Source: Geminisphaera colitermitum TAV2
Lineage (GTDB): Bacteria > Verrucomicrobiota > Verrucomicrobiia > Opitutales > Opitutaceae
Direction of reading: 5' to 3'
Length of the DNA: 64,000 nucleotides
Assembly: GCF_000171235.2 (NCBI RefSeq)
Contig: NZ_ABEA03000120.1
Coordinates: 1-64,000 of the forward strand
Shown here: positions 39,974 to 49,834 of the stretch, one piece after another
How the letters are laid out: every line of letters starts with the position of its first letter
Numbering within the stretch: the stretch's first letter is position 1
Position numbers and translations under genes: made by a program
The notes under the pieces: generated by a model
The model's database searches: none
The model's input: the letters and a program-made list of their open reading frames with translations, nothing else
Told to the model about the DNA's origin: nothing

Positions 39974-40503
39974 GCCGTGCTCCCGTCCATAGTGAAGGTG
40001 ACAGCCTGCTTCGCCTCGAAGGCGAGCGTGGCTTTGGTGACTTCGTTGGCCGTGAGGCCGAGCCCGCCGTCAACGGTAACGGCGCACTGAAACTCATTGG
40101 TGACGATGGCCGCTTTGTTAGCGGCGTCATCCGGGTCCGTGATATAGAACCTGACCTTGCCGTTGCGCAGGCCGGAAAGCCGTCCGTCGCCGAACACGCT
40201 GCCCAGCAACTTCACGTCCTCCAGTTCAAGTTTGAGAATTTCGCTTTGGCGAATCGCAACGATGCGGTCGGGGCGCAGAAGATTGTCCGCTCCCGGCACC
40301 TCGCGCTTGATGGTTTCGAGCGTCTGTTCGTAGTTGGCAATCTTGCCGATCAGGTTGACGGCAGGGCCGGTGGTGGGCGTCCAGACCGCGTAGGTCTTGG
40401 TCGGGATGATCGTTTTGGTAGGATCGAAGTTTACGTTGGGAAGCGGCATGTTGGTTTTACTCCTGCCCCTGTCGCCATTTCCACCGTCACCCTCGCCGCG
40501 CAC
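39970..40503 (-). CDS. Major tail tube protein candidate
   Basis: Position and size; PNVNFDPTKTIIPTKTYAVWTPTTGPAVNLIGKI. Confidence 0.55.
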   Translation of the reverse strand: MRGEGDGGNGDRGRSKTNMPLPNVNFDPTKTIIPTKTYAVWTPTTGPAVNLIGKIANYEQTLETIKREVPGADNLLRPDRIVAIRQSEILKLELEDVKLLGSVFGDGRLSGLRNGKVRFYITDPDDAANKAAIVTNEFQCAVTVDGGLGLTANEVTKATLAFEAKQAVTFTMDGSTA

Positions 40504-40942
40504 GGATCACAAGCGGAGCCTCGAAACCAACCACGACCTCCAACTCGCCCGCGTCGGCCTCGGCACGCGCGAAGACCTCCTGCCCAAGCGACACCTCGCC
40601 ATCGCCGCACGGCTTGCCGATCACGCCTGCAATCGCCGCCTGCAACGCATCCTCCAGAGGCAGGCACTTCCCGCCCTCGCCCTGCATGTTGACCGGAGGA
40701 TTTTCAATGATCGAAACCGGCAGGGCCACGCGCACGGACGCGGAGCCACCGCGCGCACTGTCCGCCACGGCGGTTGAGGCAGTCCAGACCACGAGGACCA
40801 GTCCCGCCGATGCCAGGGCGCGTTCAACATCGCCGTCAATGTCTGCCCCGGCGTGCTCGACCAGAACCGTCGCTCCGTTCAATTCCGGCACCGTTGCAAG
40901 CACCGCCCTCAACTCTTCACGAACCTGTTTAAACGTCTTCAT
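40487..40942 (-). CDS. Minor tail/terminator-type protein
   Basis: Position between head and tail genes. Confidence 0.45.
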   Translation of the reverse strand: MKTFKQVREELRAVLATVPELNGATVLVEHAGADIDGDVERALASAGLVLVVWTASTAVADSARGGSASVRVALPVSIIENPPVNMQGEGGKCLPLEDALQAAIAGVIGKPCGDGEVSLGQEVFARAEADAGELEVVVGFEAPLVIRARRG

Positions 40943-40945
40943 TGG

Positions 40946-41701
40946 TTAAGATTTTCCGAGTGATTTGCGCAACGCCTCCATCTGCTTGCGCACGAGGTAA
41001 ACCTGTGTATCCGCCCGCACCTGATTGATGGCTCTCGCAAAGATGCCATGCTTCGCCCCGACCGTATCCACGCCGGGCGTGTAGTTCACGATGCGGAAGA
41101 AGGCGGAGCCGCCCGCGCCTGATCCGCTTTCGACATGCGAGAGCAAGCCAAGCTGGCGCGAGGTGTTGTTAATCACGAAAGCCGCGTTGCGCCTCTGCTT
41201 GTTGATCGCCCCTCCCCGGCGAAACATGAGGAAGCTCACGCCAAGCAATCCGGCACCGCGTTGACGGCGGGAAAGCTCCTGCGCCACGGCAAGACCGCGA
41301 CGACTGCGCCGACCCCTCGTAAGCTCCGCCCTGCCTCTTTCGCCGCGCTTCAGGCGCGCATTGCGCCCGCTCTCCCAAATGCTTTTGTAGGGTTCATCCG
41401 TGATGTCGTAGGGGTTTTCGTAGTGCTTCCCGTAATTCTTCCGGCTGAAGATCGTCCGCCATCCCCGCGCCTTCGCCGCTCTGAACATCGGGCCAGACCA
41501 AGGGGCCTTGCTTCGCTGCGTGCGCAACACCCAAAACCCCTGAAATAGCTTGATGCCGAGGTCGCGTCCTTTCTTTTCAACTACCTCCACGTTCGTTTTG
41601 CCGGACAACTGCTCATACATGGCAAGCTCCGCGTTGAGCGCGTCCAACGCCTCAAGCGAATCGCCAATCTCAATCGACAACAGTTGCCCTTGCTGGCTCA
41701 C
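40946..41701 (-). CDS. Head-tail connector region protein (gp10/minor tail Z-like)
   Basis: Arg-rich central part, position. Confidence 0.45.
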   Translation of the reverse strand: MSQQGQLLSIEIGDSLEALDALNAELAMYEQLSGKTNVEVVEKKGRDLGIKLFQGFWVLRTQRSKAPWSGPMFRAAKARGWRTIFSRKNYGKHYENPYDITDEPYKSIWESGRNARLKRGERGRAELTRGRRSRRGLAVAQELSRRQRGAGLLGVSFLMFRRGGAINKQRRNAAFVINNTSRQLGLLSHVESGSGAGGSAFFRIVNYTPGVDTVGAKHGIFARAINQVRADTQVYLVRKQMEALRKSLGKS

Positions 41702-42036
41702 GGCGCGGCCTCCACGAGCTTGACGATGAACGTCACGGTCACGTCTGACGGATCGAAGTCCTCCACGTCCTTGATGCTCAATTTTGCGCCACCAGTGCCA
41801 TAACTGAACACGTCGCCAGTCTTGGGTTTCGCTTGCAGCTTCGCCAGTTCGCTACGGGCGATCACGAGGCGCGAACGCTTCACGGTGCCGATCTTGGTGT
41901 CAGCCTTCAGCGGATCGTCCGTGCCCTCGTCCAGCACGCCAACGATTGGGGTGTCACGGAAGGATAGCGCGGCCTTCGTCCCGGCCTCTGCCGCCAGTTC
42001 GGCGAATCCCGCCGCAAGTTCGTCCTCAAAGCTCAT
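41698..42036 (-). CDS. Head-tail joining protein
   Basis: MSFEDELAAGFAELAAEAG... start chosen inside longer ORF; position. Confidence 0.5.
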   Translation of the reverse strand: MSFEDELAAGFAELAAEAGTKAALSFRDTPIVGVLDEGTDDPLKADTKIGTVKRSRLVIARSELAKLQAKPKTGDVFSYGTGGAKLSIKDVEDFDPSDVTVTFIVKLVEAAP

Positions 42037-42127
42037 GGTAAAAACAGGTGAAAGGGTGAAAGAAAAAGCCCCGCCCGCTTTGCAGGCGGCGCGGGGCTTG
42101 GGTGTGCAACGACCAATCGCACAAAAG

Positions 42128-42358
42128 TTATTTGGTGGGTTCTTTTTTCTTTGCTTTCTTCGCAGCGGCCTCGCGGCGAGCGGCGGAGGCTGAATTGTGT
42201 TTTCGGATACCGACCGGATTGCGGAAAATCTCAAACCGGTTGGCGTCCGACTTGTCCATTTCCGCGCGGGCCTCCTCGCCGCTCTTGCCGAGATAGACAA
42301 GGGACGGCTCGGCGGAAGCGCCCGGACGATCAAAACCAATGACGATATGCAGGCCCAT
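42128..42358 (-). CDS. Small phage structural-region protein
   Basis: 76 aa, between capsid and connector genes. Confidence 0.45.
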   Translation of the reverse strand: MGLHIVIGFDRPGASAEPSLVYLGKSGEEARAEMDKSDANRFEIFRNPVGIRKHNSASAARREAAAKKAKKKEPTK

Positions 42359-42373
42359 TTGTCGGTCTCCGGG

Positions 42374-43342
42374 TTAGGCGCGCGCGGCGGAAATGATGCG
42401 GTGTCCGGCGTAATCGACCAGCGAACCGGCAGGATTGGCGGCCCCTTGGCGACCAAGCGACTTGCCCCACACGACGGTAGGGGACCAGAACACGTCGCCC
42501 GTGCCGGGCTCCTGCCACGAGACGGCGGCCATCGTAACTCCGGTGTCCGGGTCGGTGATGGCCTCACGGCCCATCACCTGCGGAATACCGAGTTGCGCGA
42601 CAACGGCAGGGTCGAAGTCGTCGGGGATGCCGACGAGAAGCGCGAACGCGCGCGGATCGAAAGCGAAGCCGGTCAGGTTCTCGCCGTTGGCTGGGAGGTC
42701 GGGATACTCGAAGATTTCGGCGAAGCCCGCGACATTGGACCAGCGGCGCAGGGACGTGCCGCCGACCTGCTGACCGTGGTAGTCCTTTGAGGCGACGCGG
42801 GTGTCTGCCCCGAAAACATTGGCAACGTCGGTATTGATGATCGCGGTGCGCCCATTGGTGAGCGCCCCTCGCTTGTTCATCTTGCCGGTGACGCCGGTGA
42901 AGGCTTCGAGTTCGGAGTCCTCAACGGGGATGATGGTCTCCTCCGAGAAGTTGGCAAACTTCACCTCGGAGAGAAGGTCGTCAATGACGGCCTTGGCGAG
43001 CGCGTAGCCCGCGTTGGCGATGACCTGCTCATAACGCTGCTTGTTGTCCTTGATGCTCTCAAGGTGCGTCCACTTGAGCGGCACATGCTTGTGGCGATTG
43101 ACGGTGATCGGCAGGTCGGTCAGGAGACCGCGCGCGGACTGCACGCCGTTCTTGTATCCGCCATTGGCGGCGTTGTAGTCGGCGACAACCGGGATGCCCG
43201 GCACGTGCGCGATGTAGGTTTGATCGAGCTTCAGGCGGTCAGGCCGGAAATCGGTGCCCATGCGGTTGACCGCCGGAATCTGCTTGGTGAAGCTGCGGAT
43301 GACATCGAGAAGGATCTCGGAAACGGTGAGCGTGAGAGCCAT
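42374..43342 (-). CDS. Major capsid protein
   Basis: 322 aa following protease/scaffold genes; YIAHVPGIPVVADYNAANGGYKNG...KHVPLKWTHLE. Confidence 0.75.
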   Translation of the reverse strand: MALTLTVSEILLDVIRSFTKQIPAVNRMGTDFRPDRLKLDQTYIAHVPGIPVVADYNAANGGYKNGVQSARGLLTDLPITVNRHKHVPLKWTHLESIKDNKQRYEQVIANAGYALAKAVIDDLLSEVKFANFSEETIIPVEDSELEAFTGVTGKMNKRGALTNGRTAIINTDVANVFGADTRVASKDYHGQQVGGTSLRRWSNVAGFAEIFEYPDLPANGENLTGFAFDPRAFALLVGIPDDFDPAVVAQLGIPQVMGREAITDPDTGVTMAAVSWQEPGTGDVFWSPTVVWGKSLGRQGAANPAGSLVDYAGHRIISAARA

Positions 43343-43392
43343 GTGAGTTGTTGGTTACGGGTTCGAGTTGCGTGAGTGCGAAAAGTGGGAAA

Positions 43393-43827
43393 TCAGCCCT
43401 CCGCGCGGAGCTTGGCGGCTTTGGCGGCGAGGCGTCCGCGTTCGGTCGGGTCTTTGGTGGCGGCGAGCTTGGCGCGCACTTGGTCGAGCGTTTCCTCGGC
43501 CTTGCCCGAATCGGATTTGCCTCCGTCAGAATGAACCGGAGGAACGCCGGCATTGGCGGCGAGTTGGGCGGCGCGCTCGCTGGCGGTCTTGGCTTCGCCT
43601 TTGAGGTTGGCGATTTCGCCATCCTTGGCCGTGACTTCCGCCTTGGCGTCGGAGACCTGTTTTTCGAGAGCGGCCTTTTCGGCGGCGTGTGCGGCCTTGG
43701 CGTCCGTGAGCGCCTTTTCGGCGGCGGTCACTTTGCCGTTGGCTTCGAGAATTTGTGTCTCCAAGTCCTTGATACGGGCTTGGGCGTCGGAGAGTTGTTC
43801 GGGAATGGTTTTGGTGGATGCGCTCAT
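43393..43827 (-). CDS. Scaffold-like coiled-coil protein
   Basis: QLSDAQARIKDLETQILEANGKVTAAEKAL...; between protease and capsid. Confidence 0.65.
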   Translation of the reverse strand: MSASTKTIPEQLSDAQARIKDLETQILEANGKVTAAEKALTDAKAAHAAEKAALEKQVSDAKAEVTAKDGEIANLKGEAKTASERAAQLAANAGVPPVHSDGGKSDSGKAEETLDQVRAKLAATKDPTERGRLAAKAAKLRAEG

Positions 43828-43856
43828 GGTGCTTACACCCCTGCGTGCATTTCCAC

Positions 43857-44705
43857 TCAGCCCCGCATGTTGATGAGCGCGGCGAGGCTCGCGCGGGCGT
43901 GCTGGATGTCGCCGATGTCGTCAATCAGGCCGGTTTCACGTGAGCCTGCCGCAAGCAACGTCTGCCCGCGCAACGCCTCGTCTTTCACGCCCGGACGGCG
44001 GCTCTTGATGTCGCCTTTGAACATGCTGAAAATCTCGTCGGCTCGCTGCTGAAGATGTTCGCGCTGCGCCTCCGTCAGCGACGTGCCGGGAATCCCCATG
44101 CCCTTGAGCGTTCCTTCCTTGTTTTTGACCACATCAACCTTCAGCCCCATCATTTCCGCACGGCGCGAACTATCCAAAAAGGGGATATAGACGCCGACGC
44201 TGCCGACGCTGGCCGATTTGCTTGCGACGATCATGTCTGCCTGCGAGCCGAGCCAGTAAGCGGCGGATGCCATGAGGCTGTCCGTGAAGGCGACAACCGG
44301 CTTGTTTTCCGCCGCGCGCGCAATGGCGGACGCAAGCTCAGGCACTCCGGTGGTTGTTCCGCCCGGCGAGTTGATGTTGAGCAAAATGCCGCTCACGTCC
44401 CGGCGTCCCAGCGCCTCGGTAATGTCGTTTGCAACGTCTTCCGTGCTGGTCGCCCCGCAGGACTTTTCAAAACTGCCGAGTCCCTTGCCGATAGGGCCGA
44501 AAACCGGAATCTCAGCGATGCCGCCCGCAACGATCATTTGCGGCAGGGCGTCACCGAAAAATCCCTTCGCCGGACGCGCCGCCTGCCACTCTTCCGCCGT
44601 CATGGCGAGGCGGCTTTCGAGCAAGTCGGCAATGGTGGCGTGTGCCGATGGCACAATCAGCCAGGGCTCGAAATGCACCGCATGGTAAACGTGTTGGAAT
44701 TTCAT
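43857..44705 (-). CDS. S49-family prohead protease
   Basis: SPGGTTTGVPELASAI; ADSLMASAAYWLGSQAD-type (FTDSLMASAAYWLGSQADMIVASKSASVGSVGVY). Confidence 0.9.
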   Translation of the reverse strand: MKFQHVYHAVHFEPWLIVPSAHATIADLLESRLAMTAEEWQAARPAKGFFGDALPQMIVAGGIAEIPVFGPIGKGLGSFEKSCGATSTEDVANDITEALGRRDVSGILLNINSPGGTTTGVPELASAIARAAENKPVVAFTDSLMASAAYWLGSQADMIVASKSASVGSVGVYIPFLDSSRRAEMMGLKVDVVKNKEGTLKGMGIPGTSLTEAQREHLQQRADEIFSMFKGDIKSRRPGVKDEALRGQTLLAAGSRETGLIDDIGDIQHARASLAALINMRG

Positions 44706-46255
44706 TTTTTGGTCTCCTGTTTTTCGCCGGTTTTCCCGGTGTTTGCGCTGGAAGGGCTGTCATTCGGCGTGCTCTGCTTGAGGAGCGACAGAGCCGTCTC
44801 CAGCGACACACCGCGCTTTTTGGAAATGCGCTGCGCCCGCTCCAAAAGGTCATCAACCTCACGCTCGATCTGGTCGCGATTTACTCGGTAGTCCTCGCCG
44901 CGCATCCCGTAGTGCTCCGCCTCGGACATGAGGCCGTATTTCACGTCTTCGCGGTCCTCTGAGGAGTTTCGCCCGGCATCAACGGAGAGCTTCGCCGGAA
45001 CCTGCCACTTCACGCGGAACGCCTCGGGATTGTCCGGCAGCTTGCCGCGAGCGATGGCGTTGCCGATCACGTAACCCCAAATCCGGCGCATCACGCGGCG
45101 GATGAAATTCATCTGGCGCTCCGTGAACCGGCGTTGTGCCTTTTCCATGACAAACCGCATGGGAGCGCCGCCGATCTTTTCCGGGTTCCACAGAAACTCG
45201 TAAGGGACGCCGAGCCCGAAGGCGATTTCCCGAATCAGAAACTCAAGGAAACCGACGAAGGCAGGGGAGGGGCGGTCGTATTCGAGCACGTCAAGACTCT
45301 CGTCGGGGTGAATAACCGGAATCGTCGCCCCGTCCTCGATCTGCTCGCGCGTCAGCCGGGTTGGCTCGTGCGCCTCAATGTCTTCGTCCTCCCATTGCCC
45401 CGGATCGACGGAGCCATTGCGCGCCTTCAGGACAGCCCGCCATGACGCAAGGGCCTTGATTGTCTTCTTCTCGAAGCCGAGAGTATCCTTCTTGTCGCGC
45501 GCGTGATTGATCGCCCGGTGTAGCTTGGTGATGCTGCGCAATTCGTCGGTTTCGGTCGGCTCGTGATACAGGATGAACGAACGCGCCGGAATCTCCCGAA
45601 AGCCGCCATCGCGCGTGCTGATGCGATAGGCCACCGGACGGTCAAAAGCGTCAACGCGGACGCCATCTTGCAGACCAGCGGCATCCTTGCCGAAGTTGCC
45701 GATGCGATGCCCGCGAATCGTCTGCACGCGGGGATCGCCCGCACCGTCGTCAGTCAGGACGATGCCGATGTCGCCATCGCGCACCTCGCCGATGTTCCAG
45801 AGAAGCTGAAGATGGTCGAAGTGGTTTGTCCCGGCGAAGTCCGCGCGATTGCACCAGTCCTCCCAATAGTCCTCCGCACGGTCCGCCCATGCCGTTTCCG
45901 CCTGCGAATGCGGCTTGATTCCCGTGCCGACCGTGTAGCGCGCCATCTCGTCAATCGCGCCGCCCGTGAGGCCGTCGTTCACGTAGAGATTGCGTGCCAT
46001 TGACATGAACTCCAGCCGCGTCCACGACGACATCGAATCCTTCGTATCCCCGACATGGTAGGGGATTGGCGTGCGGTCTGTCGTGCGCTGGATCGCTTCG
46101 TAAAAATGGTATGCCGCCGCCACCGCCCGGTTGTAATCGCTCGGCGTGATGCGGGCCCGTTGCGCCTGCTTTTCAGCGCGTTTAAACGCATCGGGTGAAA
46201 TGGCGCGGGCAATGGTCGCGCGGGCTTTGGCGATGAATCCGGCGTCGTTTCTCAT
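44702..46255 (-). CDS. Portal protein (lambda family)
   Basis: ADFAGTNHFDHLQLLWNIGEVRDGDIGIV; EPTETDELRSITKLHRAINHARD; 517 aa. Confidence 0.85.
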   Translation of the reverse strand: MRNDAGFIAKARATIARAISPDAFKRAEKQAQRARITPSDYNRAVAAAYHFYEAIQRTTDRTPIPYHVGDTKDSMSSWTRLEFMSMARNLYVNDGLTGGAIDEMARYTVGTGIKPHSQAETAWADRAEDYWEDWCNRADFAGTNHFDHLQLLWNIGEVRDGDIGIVLTDDGAGDPRVQTIRGHRIGNFGKDAAGLQDGVRVDAFDRPVAYRISTRDGGFREIPARSFILYHEPTETDELRSITKLHRAINHARDKKDTLGFEKKTIKALASWRAVLKARNGSVDPGQWEDEDIEAHEPTRLTREQIEDGATIPVIHPDESLDVLEYDRPSPAFVGFLEFLIREIAFGLGVPYEFLWNPEKIGGAPMRFVMEKAQRRFTERQMNFIRRVMRRIWGYVIGNAIARGKLPDNPEAFRVKWQVPAKLSVDAGRNSSEDREDVKYGLMSEAEHYGMRGEDYRVNRDQIEREVDDLLERAQRISKKRGVSLETALSLLKQSTPNDSPSSANTGKTGEKQETKK

Positions 46256-46530
46256 GTGATGTGAGCGCGGGAAAAGTCGGCGACGATCACCCTTGATCGC
46301 TTCCCGTAAACTTGAGGGTTAAGCCGCTGAAGGGCGGCGTTGATTTCGGTCAGGTCGTCGCGCAACTCCGCCATTGTCATGTTGTCCTTGGAGAACGCCT
46401 TTCCGCCGCCGCTCACGCTCTGGAAACGCTTGCCCTTCCTCGCCGCGTCAAGCTGCGCGAGAACGTCGCTCCTCATCGTGAGGAGCGTTGCTTCATCCAA
46501 ACCGTAATAGATGCCGGAAACGCCTGCCAT
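46252..46530 (-). CDS. gpW-like head-tail joining protein
   Basis: Small ORF between portal and terminase; TLLTMRSDVLAQLDAARKGKRFQSVSGGGKAFSKDNMTMAELRDDL. Confidence 0.65.
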   Translation of the reverse strand: MAGVSGIYYGLDEATLLTMRSDVLAQLDAARKGKRFQSVSGGGKAFSKDNMTMAELRDDLTEINAALQRLNPQVYGKRSRVIVADFSRAHIT

Positions 46531-46536
46531 GCTAAC

Positions 46537-48444
46537 CTAGGCGGCTTTTCCACCCGATGGAGCGGCTTCCTCCGGCTCGCCCCCCGCCTCCTCCTCAATG
46601 CGACCGATCTTCTTGGCGATGACTGCCGAGACCATAATCATGCACTCGCAGTCAAAGTAGTGATTGGCGCGGCGCTTCCGCACCCATACGAACTTTTCCC
46701 GACCGCGAGCATCAACCTGCTCCTCACGCTTTTCCGCCGTGATCTGCTGCAAGTATTCCCGCCCCACCTCAGAGGGGATTTGCCAATCCTGTTCAACGCC
46801 GGTCATGGCGAGCCCAAGCATGTCCTTCACGCCGGGGTTGCTCCAAAGGTAGAGCTTGATGGGCCTCACCTTGCCTTGGAGTTGCGTGCCAATGGCGGGG
46901 TCGGCATGGGAAAGCGCCCACACGCGGCGCACGGTTTTCTTCTCTCCATCGACTTCGACCACAGATGAAAACGCCTCGCGGTCGTCTCCACGGAACGCCT
47001 TCCATTTGTATTTCAGGCACGCTTTGTAAACCCGCGCGGAGTCGTGCGCTGAGTCGATGACCGTGTTCTTCGTTGGCACACCAAGCGCGACGCGCAACGC
47101 CTCTGCCTCCGCCTCTGCTCCAACCTTGCCAAACGCCACCAGCCGACTTGAGCGCCGGTCTTTGGCAAACGCCCGGCACACGAAACGGTAATGATAATGC
47201 GGTGCCTCCTGCACGTCGAGCGCGAGGAACAGGGAATCCGGGGTAAAGTCGTCCCATGTGATCTGATATGTGCCATCCTCGCCCTTCTCAGGCAGGACGT
47301 AATCAATCATCCGATCTTCAAGGAAATCGTAATCGTCAATCTCGCGCAACCGATCTTCCCACGGCTCGCCGAGCGTCTGATTGATAAACTCCATCAGTGG
47401 CTCAACGTCTCCGAGCTTCAGGGCGCGGTCCGCCATGATCTTCTCTTCCACGATTTCCCGCCACTTCACGATAGGCGGCAGCATGGCGTTCCAGTGGAAC
47501 GAGACGTTTTTCTTCGATGCCTTCGGATTCATCGGAATCCAGCGCCCGACGCTCGCGATGTGCTGGCGTGTCTTCGGCTCGTCCGCCATCAGGTGGCCGC
47601 ACGCGGCGCACTCGTAACGAATGGCCTCTGCCAGCGTATCGAAATTCCAGATACCACCGGAGACCGCCCCCGGCACGTCTCGCCAGTCGCAAACCTCCTC
47701 CTTTCCGCCTGCGCGACGACATGCGCGAAGCTGCGCTATCTTCAGGGGCTGTTCATGTGAGCAACAGGGGCAGGCAAAATGCCACTCGCGCTGATCGCCT
47801 TCGAGAAAGGAAACGTGCATCGCATCCTTTTCCTTTTTTGGCGTCGAAATAGTGACGCGACGTGAGTTCCAGAACGACCGGATGCGCTTCGTCACGCTTT
47901 CCAGCGCCCCCTTGGGATACTCCGTCACCTCGTCCAGAAACAGCCAGCGGATGGGCTTCGACTTCAGCTTCGATGACGAGTTGGAGCCGGTGACGTAAAC
48001 CGTCATCGTCTTAAACCCGATCTGCGACAGCTTGACCTTGTGCCGCGACTTCTCGCCGCCTTCGCCGCTCAGGAGCAACCGGGCGACCGGCTCGCAGTCC
48101 TCGAACATGGGCAACAGCCGCTCGCTGACGAACGTTGCCGCCTCGTCCGCCGCCGCCTGAACCCACATCGCCGGGCCGGGGTCATTCGCAATCGCCCATT
48201 CCAGAAGGATCATGATCGTCAGCGTCTTTGACGACTGCGCCGATGTCATGGCGGCGATGTTACGAACCGAGTTGTCCGTAAAGACCTCCATCAACTCCCC
48301 GACGAACGGAGAATTTGCCAGCCGCCACGGACCCGGAAACGGCGAGTTCTTGTCCACGTTGACATGCGCCTCCGCCCACTCGTGAGGCGGTGAGCGGTCA
48401 ATCGGCTTCAGGCACTCGGCGAAGACTTCAGCCAGCAGACCCAT
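46537..48444 (-). CDS. Terminase large subunit (GpA family)
   Basis: MTSAQSSKTLTIMILLEWAIANDPGPAMWVQ; KSKPIRWLFLDEVTEYP; ACPCCSHEQPL zinc motif. Confidence 0.92.
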   Translation of the reverse strand: MGLLAEVFAECLKPIDRSPPHEWAEAHVNVDKNSPFPGPWRLANSPFVGELMEVFTDNSVRNIAAMTSAQSSKTLTIMILLEWAIANDPGPAMWVQAAADEAATFVSERLLPMFEDCEPVARLLLSGEGGEKSRHKVKLSQIGFKTMTVYVTGSNSSSKLKSKPIRWLFLDEVTEYPKGALESVTKRIRSFWNSRRVTISTPKKEKDAMHVSFLEGDQREWHFACPCCSHEQPLKIAQLRACRRAGGKEEVCDWRDVPGAVSGGIWNFDTLAEAIRYECAACGHLMADEPKTRQHIASVGRWIPMNPKASKKNVSFHWNAMLPPIVKWREIVEEKIMADRALKLGDVEPLMEFINQTLGEPWEDRLREIDDYDFLEDRMIDYVLPEKGEDGTYQITWDDFTPDSLFLALDVQEAPHYHYRFVCRAFAKDRRSSRLVAFGKVGAEAEAEALRVALGVPTKNTVIDSAHDSARVYKACLKYKWKAFRGDDREAFSSVVEVDGEKKTVRRVWALSHADPAIGTQLQGKVRPIKLYLWSNPGVKDMLGLAMTGVEQDWQIPSEVGREYLQQITAEKREEQVDARGREKFVWVRKRRANHYFDCECMIMVSAVIAKKIGRIEEEAGGEPEEAAPSGGKAA

Positions 48445-49138
48445 TGCGCGCCTCCGTCTCTTCGTCGCACTCTTCGATGTCCGCGAAGCGCTTCCTCTGG
48501 CGCGTAACCTTCAGCCCCTTTGACAGCCGCAACAGAATCCGGTCAACCGCCTCGTTATAGACCTTCACGGCCTTGTCCGTGTCGGTCATTTTCATGACCT
48601 CTTCGCAGATGGACGCCGCCTGCCCGTAAAGGTCGCTGCGCAGGCGCGTGGCAATCTCCGCCGCCTCGCGAACCACATCCTCGCGTGAAATCAGTTCCCC
48701 GCGCCGCTCCGCATTGTCGATCTCCAGCCGTTCGTTGATGAGCAGGATTCGCTTCGCGTTTAAACGCGGTAACTCGTCCTCCAGCGAGTCACCGTCAACG
48801 CCTCCGCCGCGCCCGGTTTCCTTCATCCAACGCTTCCAATCGGGAATGCTCCAACGGCCATTCGAGGCCGGATGCGGCGGGCCGTTGCGCTTCAGCTTTC
48901 CCCACCGGTCGATTGTCTGGCGCGTCACGCCGAGCGCGTTCGCAAGCTCGACCTTCGACTTCGCCCACGCCTTCGAGTCGGCGGCGGCAACGTCTTCGCC
49001 GTTGGCAACGGACTGGATCAGCGCACGCTCCGCCGCTGTCAGCGTCTTGCCCGACTTCAGCTTTTTGAGCACGTTGCCGACCTCGACCTGAAGCCCCTTG
49101 CGGGCGGCCTCGGCTAGTTCTTTATTCAAGCTAGCCAT
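48428..49138 (-). CDS. Terminase small subunit / packaging HTH protein
   Basis: ELANALGVTRQTIDRWGKLKRNGPP HTH; precedes large terminase. Confidence 0.7.
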   Translation of the reverse strand: MASLNKELAEAARKGLQVEVGNVLKKLKSGKTLTAAERALIQSVANGEDVAAADSKAWAKSKVELANALGVTRQTIDRWGKLKRNGPPHPASNGRWSIPDWKRWMKETGRGGGVDGDSLEDELPRLNAKRILLINERLEIDNAERRGELISREDVVREAAEIATRLRSDLYGQAASICEEVMKMTDTDKAVKVYNEAVDRILLRLSKGLKVTRQRKRFADIEECDEETEARNGSAG

Positions 49139-49832
49139 CGCGCATCACCTTCCCGAGCGCCGCCGTCATGGCCGCGCCCTCAAAAAACCGTTGTCCTGGC
49201 TCCATGCCGCACCACCGGAGAAAGGCGTCCCGGACGGCCTTCGACGGGAACACGAGCACGGCGTAATGGTCGCCCCCCTCCGTCGCATCGCTCTTCTCGA
49301 CGTGCTCCTTTCGCGCGTCCTTCATCTTCTTGATGGCCTCGATGTCAGCCGCTCCGCCTTCGTTCTTGTCGTCAAACAGACCGCCAAGCTCGCCGTTCTC
49401 AAAAATCACGTCGAAGTCTGCTGCGTCGAAACCCAACCCATCCGGCGCGTCGCCAAATTCCTTCACGATCTCGGCAAGCCGCTCCTCGTCCCATTCGCCC
49501 ATTGCCGCCGGGTTGTTGAGGAACACGTTCAGGCTCTTTTCCTTCGCCTCCGGCAACCGGACGGCGGCGACGGTCAACTCGTAATCGGACCGGCCTTCGA
49601 TCTCATCCAGCACAGACAAACGCTGGTGCCCGCCGACCAGATTGCCGGTCGTTTCGTTCCAAATCAGCGGCTCCACGAGGCCGGTTTTCTTCAGCTTCTT
49701 CTTCAGCCGTTTCCGGGCGTCGTCTCCAATGATGCGCGGATTGTAGGGCGCATTCTGGATCAACGCCCGGCTGATCGTGCGCGCCGTGAAAGTCTGGTGT
49801 TTTGTCACCTTGGATTTTGCCGCCTTCGCCAT
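49131..49832 (-). CDS. ParB-like nuclease domain protein (copy 2)
   Basis: NLVGGHQRLSVLDEIEGRSDYELTVAAVRL; NAPYNPRIIGDDARKRLKKKLKKTGLVEPLIWN. Confidence 0.85.
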   Translation of the reverse strand: MAKAAKSKVTKHQTFTARTISRALIQNAPYNPRIIGDDARKRLKKKLKKTGLVEPLIWNETTGNLVGGHQRLSVLDEIEGRSDYELTVAAVRLPEAKEKSLNVFLNNPAAMGEWDEERLAEIVKEFGDAPDGLGFDAADFDVIFENGELGGLFDDKNEGGAADIEAIKKMKDARKEHVEKSDATEGGDHYAVLVFPSKAVRDAFLRWCGMEPGQRFFEGAAMTAALGKVMRDG

Positions 49833-49834
49833 GT